A stretch of DNA of 51,408 nt, from assembly GCA_001662425.1 (NCBI GenBank), contig BDDC01000328.1:20925-72332 (forward strand), written 5' to 3'. Each line of letters opens with the position of its first letter. Within the stretch, counting starts at the first letter, position 1. Positions 30,943 through 42,237 of the stretch are shown here, piece after piece. This stretch comes from Chlamydomonas sphaeroides. Its lineage: Eukaryota; Chlorophyta; Chlorophyceae; Chlamydomonadales; Chlamydomonadaceae. The notes beneath the pieces are model-generated. The model ran no database searches and was not told the DNA's origin. It saw only the letters and a list, made by a program, of their open reading frames with translations. The translations under genes and the position numbers were made by a program.

Positions 30943-33900
30943 TCACTCGCCGTGCGCCCGCCGCGAGGCGCCCATGGGCAGCATGGGCATCCGCTCGTAC
31001 GGCGTCTCCTCGCCCGAAGACACCCCGCCGCCCCCGCCCCCGCCCCCTCGGATGCTACGCACAGACACATCCCCCAGCCCCCTCCCCCTCCCCGCGGCCC
31101 CCGCGGCGGCAGGCGGAGCCCCGAGCGGGCCGGCGCCAATGGCGGCGCCGCCGCCGCTGCCGCGGCGGGCGCCCGCGGGGGGNNNNNNNNNNNNNNNNNN
31201 NNNNNNNNNNNNNNNNNNNNNNNNNNNNNNNNNNNNNNNNNNNNNNNNNNNNNNNNNNNNNNNNNNNNNNNNNNNNNNNNNNNNNNNNNNNNNNNNNNNN
31301 NNNNNNNNNNNNNNNNNNNNNNNNNNNNNNNNNNNNNNNNNNNNNNNNNNNNNNNNNNNNNNNNNNNNNNNNNNNNNNNNNNNNNNNNNNNNNNNNNNNN
31401 NNNNNNNNNNNNNNNNNNNNNNNNNNNNNNNNNNNNNNNNNNNNNNNNNNNNNNNNNNNNNNNNNNNNNNNNNNNNNNNNNNNNNNNNNNNNNNNNNNNN
31501 NNNNNNNNNNNNNNNNNNNNNNNNNNNNNNNNNNGGCATCTCGACGCCGCCGCCGGCGCCGCTGGGCCCGACTCCCAGGCCGTCGTCGTAGTCAGACATG
31601 CCGTACTCTCCACCGTCCGGTCCGGGCGCCGCCATATAGTAATCCCCGGACCCGGCCGAGCCCCTCCGGCCGGACCGGACCGAGCCAGACGGGCGAAGGG
31701 CCGAGCTCACGAGGCTGCTCAGCGCGCCGCCGCCGCCGACGCTGGCGGCTGTGCCCAGCGTCGCCGTCGACGGCGGCAGCGGCGGCAGCGCGACGGCGGC
31801 GCCGCCGGAGCCACCGCGGCCGGCGGCGAAGGCCGGCGAGGGGGTGCCGGAGCCGGGGCCGGTGGGCTCCAGACCGGACAGCATCAGCGGCGGCTGCGGG
31901 GCCCGGAGCATCTCCCGCTGCGGGGTGGGCACAGGGCGGCGAGTAGCGGCGTGTCAGCGAAGCAGCGACAGCAGGGATTCACACGGCTGCGACAGGGCCC
32001 ACGTGAGTCGATGATGTGATTTGTTGGATTACACAATTAGTTTATCATGGGCCAGCAAGACGTGGCCGAGCCACCTGGTAACCCTTTCCCTTTTCCCTTG
32101 TCTTTTCCCTCCGCCGCGCTCCTTCCCCTCCCGCGCCCCCACTCACGCCCTCCTCGCCGTCGCCGCTGCCCCTCCGCCCCAGCGGCCCGCCGACCCCGCC
32201 TCCGCCGCCCGCTCCGCCGCCGCTGCCGGTGCCGCTGCTGCTGCTGGCGGGGCCCGAGGCGGGCCCCAGCAGCGCGCACTTGGCGGCCGCCTCGTCCTCC
32301 TCCTCCAGCAGCCGCCCCGAGCTCCTGCAGCGATGGGCACAGCAGGGAGCACAGCAAGCGCCGCGTCAGCACATCCCACCGGGCGACCGCATGACCGACC
32401 GCCACACCACTCGGCACACAGCAGCTGCGCGGCGCCCCACTCGCAGGGCCCCCACACTTCCGGCGCTGCAGCAAGTCATCCCGGACCGCATGCCGCATGC
32501 TGCGTGGCCCCGTGCTCGCTGTGGCTCCGTGCTCGCTGCGGCGCCGTGCTCGCTGTGGCCCCGTGCGAGCCGCGTGCTTCCCCCCGCCAGCCCTTACTTT
32601 GGGCCCGAGCCGAAGAGCTTCTTGGTGTTCTTGGCCAGCCCCTGCGCCGCCTTTTTGACGGCGCGCTGCGGCACCTTGACCACCGCCGAGGTGGCGCTGC
32701 TGACGTGGTCCTCCACCACCTGAGGGGGAGGGCGAGAGGGGAGCGGGAGGAAAGGGAAAAATTGGCAACAGGATGTGGGAGGGGAGGGGAGGTGCTGGTG
32801 AAGATGGAGGTCCAGCGCTGTGCGTGCCGTTGTACGGCAACCAGCAATGCACGCCCCCATCCGAAACACAGGCACGCGCCAGCGCCACCCACCAGCCCCA
32901 CGTCGTCCACCACGTCGCGGAGGTCAAAGATGTAGCGCACGTTGGAGAAGAAGCCCTTGGAGTGGCCCGCCATGTAGTCCTGGGGAATTGGGGGGAGGGA
33001 AGGGGGGAGGGGAAGGGGGAGGGGAAGGGGGAGGGGGGACGGACAGCGTGTGGGTATGGGTGCGTGTCGTGGTGCGAAGGTTGGGGCCCAGGGTGCCCTT
33101 GAGCAGCTGGCGGCTGGCGCATTAGCCCCGGCACCCATCCCCCCCTGGGCTTCGTGTCCTCGCCCACTGCTGCCCCTCCCCCTGCCCCCCTTCATGATCC
33201 CTCCCTACCCGCGGCGGGAAGGCGTACGCGTGCGCCAGCGCCGCCAGGAACATCTCTATGCAGATGAGGAAGTCCTGGATGCCCGACGCCACGTCCAGCC
33301 TGTCGTACGTGGTCCATGACTCCTTGCGGATCACGCCAGCGTACACCAGCACCGCAATGCCGATACCCTGAAAGCGCGGGGTGGAGAGGGGGTGGAGAGG
33401 GGGAGGGGTGGAGGGGACGGGGGAGGAGGCATGAGGCCGAGGGGGACAGAGAGAGGAGAGAGAGACAACAGACGAGGAGGGGCTGCGGCATCCCCTCCCT
33501 GCAGCCGTACACCAACGCACCAGCTCCCCGTAACCGTTCACAAACACGCACACGCGCGCGGCACCCCTCCATCTTCCCTTGCCACCTCCCCGCCCTGCCC
33601 ACCTGCCAGAAGGTCACGAACACCACTGCTTTGATGCAGATGAACTTGGACAGCGGCCGGATGGGCGCCAGCTCGGTGTGCATGGCGCGGTAGAAGATGA
33701 CCAGGCAGTAGAGCGCCCACAGCTGAGGGGAAGGGGAGGGGGAAGAGGGGGAGAGGGGCAGGGAGGAGGGAAAACTGTTGGCAAGAGGATGTGTTGCCGA
33801 GTGTGTAGCAGACAGCGGAGCGCAATTGCTCGAGCGCCGCCGAAGGCGAGGGAGAGGGAGGAGGGGGAGAAGAGGGAGCGTTTGTGAGACGGGGTGTTAG

Positions 33901-36900
33901 CGTGCTGGCGTATATGCATAACTTGGAATCCGTGACGCCCCAACCCGTACAACCCATTGACCCCAGACCACGCAGCTTAGCCGTCGCAACGCACCTGCGA
34001 GAAGATGGCGGCCGCAGCCTATACATAAGCTTACACAGCACATACCGGAGCGGTATTTACATCATGCGCTCGTCGCACGCACCTGCGAGAAGTTGGTGAC
34101 GGCCGCAAGGTAGACGTAGCTCTTGTTGAAGTTGATCTGGCCCTCGCCGTAGCAGTCGAAGATGTCGGTGATCAGCGCCAGGCCGGTGCAGATGGGGCGC
34201 AGGATGACGTAGTTGAGCACGCCCTGGTCAGGGGGCAGTTGCGGGCGGTTGAGGTGGTTGGGGCGGTTGGGAGAGTCACTTGGAAAGGACGGTTAGAATG
34301 GGCGGTCAGGGATGGTAAGATGGGTGGTTCCTTGGGGGCGGATGACTTCGTCGCTCCCTCGTGCACCCTAGCAGGTCCGGTGATGTGCCGCCCCCACCAC
34401 TCCCGGGCCCCGCAGCCCCGCGGCCCCTCCCGCACCTTCTTGCACTCCCACAGGAAGCGCGTGCCCATGTCCCAGGGCCGCAGTATGCAGCGGAAGCCCA
34501 CGAGGTGCTGCATCTGGGGCTTGTGGCTCAGGTACTCGTCCAGGTCGCCCAGCGAGTCCTGGGGAGGGAGAGGAGGGGAAGAGGGGAAGGTGGAGGGGAA
34601 CGGGAGGGAAGAGGGGCAGGGGCAGTAAGCAGTGAGGTGCGATAGGGGTTGGGTACGTGCCATGTCCGCGGCCTCCCCCTACGCTGGTGCGCCCACCTGC
34701 AGGAAGGCCATAAGGTAGGCGAAGAAGGAGTAGATGACAAAGGCCTCGTAGCACTCGCGGATGGGGTCCAGGTACTGACGCGCCTGTGGGGGGCCCACAG
34801 CAGGGGCGTGGGGCGGCCGAGGGGAGGCGACGCAGCGCGGGTCACACGCGGACGTGCGGCACGGCCGCAGGTGGGCGCACCACGGTGCAGCGGCGCACGG
34901 CCACCGGAGCAGGAGCGGGCTGCGGCTGGCGCAGTGGCGCGGGAGAGCGCATCGGGTGGCGGGATGCGGGCCGCCCCGGGCCACCGCACCAGGTCGGCCG
35001 CAGGTTCCGATATCGTGCCGCCCCGGGCGCCGCAGCGGCGAGGGAGCTCGCAGCCCCTGCCGCCCAGCCCACGCCATGGGCACCGCCAGTGCTCCAGACC
35101 GGCGCTGCGCCCCTGGCAGTGGCCAATCAGCAAGCCCACGCCTTCCCCAGCAGGTTGCACGCCAGCATGCCCCGCCCTCCCATGCCCCACCCTCCCATGC
35201 CCCACCCTCCCATGCCCCACCCTCCCATGCCCCGCCCTCCCATGCTCCACCCTCCCATGCTCAACCCTCCCATGCCCCGCCCTCCTGACCCTGAGCGTTT
35301 GCAGCCGTACGTCGCACCCAGGGCGTCCAAGGGCACCAGTCCACGGGTGACTCTCACCCCTCACCAACTCGCTAGCCTTTTCCCGCACTGTTTGCCTTGC
35401 CTTTTAGCTGAAAATAAGCCATCGCTACCTGCCTTCCAACCTCCCAACCCAACCTCCCACGCCCAATCCACAGTTGCGCACCTTTCTGAAGCGCAGCGCG
35501 AACCAGGCGTCCACCGCGTAGATGGGCACCATGAGGAGGATGCGGATGACGTGCTTCTGCAGCCGCGGCTGCGTGTAGTACTCGGTGTGCATTGCAATCT
35601 GGGGAGGGCAGCGAAGGGGAGGGCAGGGGAGGTAGAGGCGTGGGCGCAGTGGGGGTGGCTGCAGAGAGCGGGCAGCGAGTAACCACGCGTAGGAGGGCGC
35701 GAGAGGAGCGTGGGAGAGGGGATGAGAGGGGTGGGGTGAGGGTAGGGTAGGGCCGATGAAGGCAAGGGCCGCGCCAGGAGCGGTTGCTGTGATTCCCAGG
35801 ACTTGCTATTGAGACTTAGCACCCCAGGTGAGCCCGGCCCCAGGAGAGCCCCGGGCTTTCGCTCGCGAGAGCCAAGCCGACGCCCTGGCCCCACCTGGCA
35901 CCACCAGCACCAGCATCCCTCGCCCTCGACCTGGCCCCCGCGTCCTCGCCGCGACCCTTCCATCCATCCGTCCGATGTTCCGGTCGGGTCGGCTTGGGCC
36001 CCGGCCGCCCGGACTGGCTCCCTGGGTCTCGACCCCGCTCCCTGGACCCTCCCTCGTGCGCCGCTAGCAGCGCCACCCCGTGAGCCCCGGCCTCACTCCG
36101 TACATGAGTATGTGCTGGATGGGCCTGCTGGGCATGGCCCCCAGGTGGGCCTGCCGGGCCTGCCCCCTTGGTGCATGGGTATGGGCTGAATGGGCCCGCT
36201 GGACCTGCCTCCCGCCCCCTTGCCGCCACCCATCCACCATTGCACACATCCGCCCGGTCGCGTGGGGTCGAGCGCCACCTCGTGCATGGCCATGTGCCCT
36301 TTCGGCCCCGGCTGGCTCCCTGAGCCTTGCTTGGCCTTGCTCCATGGCCCCTCCCTCGTGCGCCAGCAGCAGCGGCACCCGGTCCCCCAGATCGCGCCCC
36401 ACCTCGTAGATGGATATGGGCATGGACAGGATGACGAATATGCCCCCGATGAACCAGGCTGCGCAGGGGCAGGCGGCAGGGGACAACGGGGCCGAGCGGA
36501 TCAGGTCACAGACAGCGAAGAGCCGTGGGGACCGGCGGGGCGCAAAGCAGCCGGCTGCTGGATGGCATCCTGGAGGGAGGCAGCGGGCTGACGGGCCCTG
36601 GTTGCCCGTGCGGCAATTTCCTGCGCCCCTGCGTCCAACGCCCCTGTGCCGACTCGTCGCGCCACTGCTGCTAACAGCGCCCCAGTCGCAGCCCACCGCA
36701 GATGCGGCCGTTGTGCCCGTCCCCGGTGGAGACCACTCCCGTCCCGCAACTACCCTGGAGCGCTCCGCCCGCTCTGTCGCGGCTGCCGTGCCCTTCCCCA
36801 CAAAACACTAGCGGCGCCACCACCAGTCCCCCGCCCTCGCCCTCGCCCTTCCCCCTGCAGCTGCATCGCAAGCCCCACCCCTGCTCCTGCTCCTCTTAGC

Positions 36901-37238
36901 GGTGCGTCCGACCTTGCCATGCCAGTGGCAGTGCCAGCATGCACCGCGTGTGCACCCGCCCCTGCCGCGCGGCACACCTACCCTATCGCAAGCACCCTGC
37001 CCCTGCCCGCTAGCCCGGTCTTGCCACCCTTGGTCCTTTGCCTGCCCTGAGATTAGGTCCACAACAACCCACCCCGCTCCTCTGCCGACACGCAGCAGGG
37101 ATTATCTCCGTCCACCACCTGAACCCGGCCAGCCACTCCGCACCCACCCTGATAGTGCACGTCATACTCCTGCTTCTGGAACTCCCAGATGGTGAGCGGC
37201 AGCGCTATGAAGGTCAGCAGGCACAGCGTCCACCACAG
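30943..37238 (-). CDS. TMEM184/LAZ1-type (DUF300, Ost-alpha family) seven-helix membrane protein
   Basis: Twelve exons: 37238-37148, 36458-36403, 35598-35482, 34783-34697, 34558-34436, 34223-34083, 33722-33603, 33367-33209, 32979-32893, 32719-32598, 32324-32147 and 31917-30943, all in frame. Family signatures in order: FIGGIFVILSMPISIYE, YYTQPRLQKHVIRILLMVPI followed by YAVDAWFALRF, YLDPIRECYEAFVIYSFFAY, FLWECKKGVLNYVILRPICT, IFDCYGEGQIN, YCLVIFYRAMHTELAPIRPL and IEMFLAALAHAYAFP. In plants and animals this family acts in membrane trafficking and vacuole/lysosome integrity; Ost-alpha itself transports organic solutes. The tail (last two exons) is Gly/Ser/Ala-rich, interrupted by the gap 31183-31534. 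The 5' end is unresolved: the 37238 exon already carries a hydrophobic segment (LWWTLCLLTFIALPLTIWEF), and no convincing first exon was found up to 38100. The stop at 30943-30945 overlaps a good donor (gtgagg), so the tail may continue. Confidence 0.9.
31183..31534. other. assembly gap (352 N)
   Basis: A run of N interrupts the last recognised exon of the TMEM184-like gene. The flanks encode Gly/Ala/Ser-rich protein on the minus strand, so the missing bases are probably a GC-rich low-complexity part of the same tail. The gap's true length is unknown. Confidence 0.98.
35167..35286 (+). repeat. 15-base minisatellite in an intron of the TMEM184-like gene
   Basis: Eight copies of a 15-base unit, consensus atgccccaccctccc, with single-base variants, lie in the intron 35481-34784. 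On the plus strand it reads as a false MPHPP repeat. Confidence 0.92.
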
Positions 37239-38931
37239 CTGAGGGCGGCGGCGAGGGAGGAAAGGGGAGGGAGGGAGGATGTCGGGTGAGGGTGTGGGGT
37301 GCCAGGGGTGAGAGGGCAGCCGCTGCAGCGGCAGCGGAGGCAACGGCAGTGGGTGTGGAATGTGAATTAGGGAGGGGGTGAGCGCGGCGTGCGCCGTCGC
37401 GGGCAGCGGACGGAGCAGGGTGGCAGCATGCCGGCCGGCGGCCGCAGGTGAGTACGTCGGGCAACGTGCTAAGCACCTTGGCGAGCGGGACCGTCCGGCG
37501 GAGCAGGACCCCCCGGAGAGCAGGATCCCCCAGCGGAGCAGCGGAGAGGCGCCTAGGGGCTGCCCGTGGGAGCATCGGCCGTGAGCAGCAGTCCCTGGTG
37601 AGAGCCGGGCACCGGCGCCGAGGCCCCGCGGGTGGCGCCCCCAAGCGCGCAGGCGAGCAGCAAGCCCCCAAAGCCAAGATTTGTCGTGGCACCGTGGTGC
37701 AGGGCTCCGTAGAGAACTGGAAGTAGCTGCGCTGAGTTGCGGGTGAGGTGGTAGCGCTGGGCGCCTGAGATAAGGTGGCGGGGGCTGACGCGGGCGGCTG
37801 GGAGACTTGCCGACCGCTGTAGGGTTAACAGACTGCCGTCGAGACGCCGCGATTGCAAGGTGCTGTACATGTCGTCTTGACGCCGCTTGGCGCGTGTTCC
37901 CGCGAGCGGTGCAAGGGCTCATTTGCGCGCGCTTGGGTCTCAGGGACAACCCCAGCCTCGCCGCGAGTCCACAGCACGAGCGCCTCTCACCAGTCGAAAG
38001 TAGCGACGAAGAGGCCAGGCCATCGTGCCCTACTCGTCCGTGAAGAGCAGCCTTCCCACACTCGGGAAGAGCTCGCTGCGAGCGCTGCCTTGTTCGCCTA
38101 GGCGCCGTCAAATGACAGCATACCTAACGCAAAGCTAGCTGGCGCTAAAGGTCTCCGTGATGCAGCAACGTCCCGGCGCGCATGGTCCTGTCGGGGGGGT
38201 GCAAGCTAGCGAAAATAGCCGGCTATTGTGCCCTTGCTGGGTGAGTTATAGTTTGGTGTGACGCCGGTGTAGTGCCTATTGAGATGCGCGAACCCACACA
38301 CACCTCCGACACGCAACACGCGACAGCTCCCCGCGCGCTTGGTCTGCCGAGCGGTAGCCCTGGAGCTACCCCTTGTCCTGAGCTGCTCTGTCAATCTTCC
38401 GCAGCCTGTGTGGGTCTCGTCCTGGTGAGAGCCTAGGGCGGCAGCTTCCAGTCGAGCAATCCCTAAGCCATCCATCGCCTTCCATCGATCGGCAAGTGGA
38501 GGAGCCTGCTCAGGCCCGCCGCACGCCCGAGGAGATTACACTATAGTTGGACTCCTTTCAAAGGCCGCAACGTTTGTGTGCAGCCCGTAGGCGGGGAAAC
38601 GGAAATAAGCGCGAGAGCTACGCCGGGAAACACAGCGGGTAAGGGCGGGTAAACGTCCGGGTGACACGCCTCGCGTACACACAGAGCAAATAACCCGCTC
38701 AGGGTTGTGAGGACGACTCGCACACGAACAACAAGCCTTACATATCATTTGTGGTACTGGCCTGTGCTTGCGCGCGAACGTGCCCTAGCTTGCGCTGAAC
38801 GCTAGTAACGAAAGTAATTCCATCCGTTGCATACCGCAACATACGCTCTACCATAGTTAAGTAGCAGCGGCAGCGCGGCCCAAGCCCTCGAAGCAACCGC
38901 GGCGTGTCGCACGCCGAGCGCCGCGGCCAGC
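37239..38931. other. divergent region holding the unresolved 5' end of the TMEM184-like gene
   Basis: Between the first confirmed exon of the minus-strand gene and the ATG of the ankyrin gene. It should contain the missing first exon(s) of the membrane protein; candidate frames near 37440-37700 on the minus strand (for example LGFGGLLLACALGG, signal-peptide-like) have no clear donor. From about 38100 to 38930 the sequence is less GC-rich and looks non-coding. Confidence 0.45.
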
Positions 38932-40682
38932 ATGCTGTCCGCACGTGGCGGTAACGTCGTCTTCGCGACGGGAACTGGTCAGCGCGAGGAGCTCGCCCCC
39001 GGGCAATCCGTCTTCAACGAGGTCGGTCGTCTCCCGGCCGGCCTCGCAGCGTACCGTGGAGACATCGAGGCGCTAGATGACCTCATAGCGACCGAGGTGA
39101 GCGCCAGGGGGAGGCCCGAAGCAGGCGGCCCGTCGTGAAAGGCGCTCGGGGTGTGGGGGTGGGCGGCATCGCCTCTCGGCACCCTTGCATGCTCCTACCC
39201 ACGCAACCCAACCTTCGCAGAACAACCTGCACGCCGAGGCAGCAGACCTGCACAAGGAGACGCCGCTCCACATCGCTGCCATGTACGGCCAGTTTGACGT
39301 GGTCAAGGTACGGCGCTGGGCGACCCCGACACACGTACTCTATTTCGGCCCTACACTTTGAACACACATTCCCCCGCCACCCCACCCCAATCCCCTCCAC
39401 CCAACCCTCCGACCAACCCAGCTGACCCCTCCACATCCCACCTTTTCCCACATCTGCCGCCACCCCCTGCCTCAACCCCACCCCCACCCCACCCCCTTGC
39501 GCCCCCTCCCGCCCGCTGCAGTTCCTGGTCCGCGAGCACAACGTGGCCGTTGACCCGGTCAACTGGGAGGGCTGGACGCCCTTCCTGTGCGCCATCAGCA
39601 GGTCGCACATCGAGATCGCCGACTTCCTGGTGCGCAGCCGCGGCACCTGCGGCGCCCGCAGGCAACCGCACCGCATGCCGCGCATCGCTCCTACGTGCCC
39701 ACCCAGGCCCGCCACCCTACACCGCTCGTCCCTGTCCGCCCGTCCCTGCGCGCCCTGCTGCGGCTCGAGGCCAGGCCCGGGCCATGCCGGGCCGCGCCAT
39801 CGGCCACCCTGCCTCCCGTGCCCTCTTGTTTGCCCTGCCTCCACCAGCTCCCGGCCGGGCCGCGCCGCTTCGCCAGGTCACCTGCCCGTCACCTCCCTGC
39901 CCCCTCAACCGCCATGCCCCTCCGCTCTTCCCCCACACCACCGCCGCAGCTGCGCAACGCCGCGGCGCTGCACTACACCACCCCCACCGGCATGAGCGCC
40001 ATGCACATCGCCGCATGGTTCGGCCAGCGCGACGCCATCGAGTACCTGCTGCAGGTAGGCCCCCGGGGGTCGGGCGGTCGCTGCGGCCGCATATACACCA
40101 TGCACCCACGCACGCTCGTGTCGCGAGTGCCGGCGTGCTGCACGCGCACTGCGTCGCCTAGCGTGCGAAGGCATCCGCATGCGCTGTTGCGGCTGGCGGC
40201 TTTACAGATGTGCAGGTGCCGTGGCCCATGGGGAAGGTCAGAGCACGAGTCGGCTTGGGTCCTTCTCAACCCTGCTGCTCTGCCTGCCGCCCCTCCCGCC
40301 TCGGCCGCCCCCGTTCGCCTCAATCCCTGCTGCAGAAGCGCGCCCACCTGCACAAGGACAACATGTACGGCATCCCGCCCATGGGCATGGCGCGGCCGGG
40401 GCCCATAAAGCGCATGATGTGAGCCGCCAGCGTCCAGCGGTTAGGGGCGGGTGGGAGGAGAGGGGTGCGCACCGGGGGCGAGAGGGGGCACCAGGAGGCG
40501 CCCGGGAGGAAGGGAGGCCTGGGCCGCGAGGTCCGGCGGGAGCCCGGGGCCACAGGCTTACGCGAGCACCCTGAGTCCCCTCCGTGGTCGCCTCTCCGCA
40601 CCCTGACACTAGCACATGACGCGTGCCCTGCCTCCCGCGTGTGCGCAGGTTCAACGCCCAGGAGCAGCTGGACGAGGACTGA
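38932..40682 (+). CDS. small ankyrin-repeat protein
   Basis: Six exons, 38932-39096, 39221-39307, 39522-39629, 39950-40054, 40336-40418 and 40649-40682, encode 193 residues. Ankyrin repeats are clear: LHKETPLHIAAMYGQFDVVK followed by FLVREH, then GWTPFLCAISRSHIEIADFL, then GMSAMHIAAWFGQRDAIEYL, then a degenerate last repeat with HLHKDNMYGIPPMGMA. The N-terminal part (GQSVFNEVGRLPAGLAAYRG) includes a partial first repeat. Each intron falls at or near the same position of a repeat. The end is FNAQEQLDED. The last intron begins inside ATGATGTGA: unspliced transcripts would stop immediately after RMM, so splicing adds only ten residues. There is no signal peptide or membrane span; the protein is probably a soluble interaction module of unknown partner. 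Confidence 0.87.
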
Positions 40683-42237
40683 GCGGCCGGGGAGGGGGGG
40701 AAGCTTGGCCGGGGCGGCGACCGAGGCGGCGGCCGGGACGGCGGCCGGGGCGGCGGCGACCGGGGCGAGACTGCCGGTGACGAGGCGCGGCGAGCAGGGG
40801 GATGCGTGCAATCGGGCGCCAGGGTGCGGCTGCAGGGGCTGCGGCGCAGGCAAGCGTGTGGCATGGGGCACACGTGGGCTCCGTGGCTACCTGGATCTTG
40901 ATTGAAGGGCCCGCGCCGCAGAGAGGCATAGCGTCTGGGAGGTTTTGTGTGCAGGCGAGCGAGGCGGGTTGTGGCCGGCGGGTTTCGAGGCGCCTGTGAT
41001 ACGGCGCTGTCGTTTGGTTGGTCTGGGAAAGCGGTGGCAGCAGGGTTAGGAATGCAGCTGCGCGGTGTGGCAGCGGGCCAGCGGCCTGTGTTGGGACTTG
41101 AGCGGACTCGAGCTAGGCCATCGCTGGGGCTGGGGCTCAGGCCCGGGGCGCATGGCGTATGACAGCAGGATGGTGGCTGCAATGTAATGCAGCGGGAACT
41201 GGCTTGGCGCCAGAGGTGTAGGGCTGGGGGCGCGAGCACCATTCGCTGCGGCTTTGGCAGAGCCGTGTGGGTAGGCTATGCCATGAGTTGTTCATGGTGA
41301 GCAGCTGGGCACTGAGCAGCATGGACTACCGCCTGGCTTCCGTTACAAGTGTTCGCGACGTTCCGGCCGACACGGCCCCACGACTCGGTGGGGATATTGT
41401 GTGAACATAATGATGAGGGCAGGGCTCTAGGCCCCACAGACGGCGCTGGAGGCCCATCTACCCCTGACAGCGCCCCATCTCTGCCGGCGCGCAGCGTCCA
41501 GCGCGCTCTCGTCGCAACAACACAGGTCACGACTGCAACCTTGCAGGCCGCCGCTGCTGCCTCGCCGTCGCGTCTCGCAGGCCACATACCGACGGCGCTC
41601 ACCGCCGTCAACCCATCCACCCATCCGGCCGAATCCTAGCCTAACCTCGTCCTCGGCAGCCGGGAGCAGCCCCATTTTTATTCGGCGGCACGACGGGGCG
41701 GCACCACCAACTTCCGCATACGCCGTTAAAGCAGCCCCGAGGCCGCAACATGCGCCCTCGGCGGCCGTTCATGCGGTTGTGCCCCCATGGTCCGCCAGGG
41801 TGACTCACACCTGCCTGTCTGGATCCCCTGCCTGGATGACTTTCTTTCTCGCTATGCGCGGGAGCACGAGCACTCGTGACACGAAACCCACCGTCACCCC
41901 GTCGCCACCTCCGCTGGCCCCAGGGACGCGCGGCTGGGAGCCTAAGACACGTAAAACGGGACAGTTTGAGTCGGAAATGCTGCTGAAGCCCATGACCGCC
42001 ACCCACCTACAGGTACCACCTTTCGTTGTCGATCTGGGCCATGGACGTGTTCCCCTCACTCCCCCTCGAATCCCGTCGCACCCCACACACCACACGGCAG
42101 CTGCCTCGGCACGCCAGGCATGGAGCGCTCGAGGCCCCTGCTGCCCGCTCATCGCACGGCCTCGGCTGCGCGAGGGACCAACGTGGCCCCGGCCCCGGCA
42201 GCTGCCGCGCTTGGCTCGGGCCTACACGCCCGCGAGC
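40683..42237. other. convergent 3' flanks
   Basis: The stretch holds the 3' UTRs of the ankyrin gene (plus) and the G-patch gene (minus). TGTAA at 41183-41187 on the plus strand and TTACA at 41343-41347 (TGTAA on minus) are candidate poly(A) signals about 500 and 890 bases past their stops, so the two transcripts may overlap. No gene was recognised. Confidence 0.45.

Noticed and set aside
35160..35357. Open frames of MPHPP or GMGGW repeats
   Set aside because: They are produced by the 15-base minisatellite inside an intron of the TMEM184-like gene.
41805..42152. Possible additional last exon of the G-patch gene (frame ending DNERWYL)
   Set aside because: The DUF4187 motif already ends with a stop at 42238, and splicing into this stretch from the alternative donor gives a different, motif-free frame.
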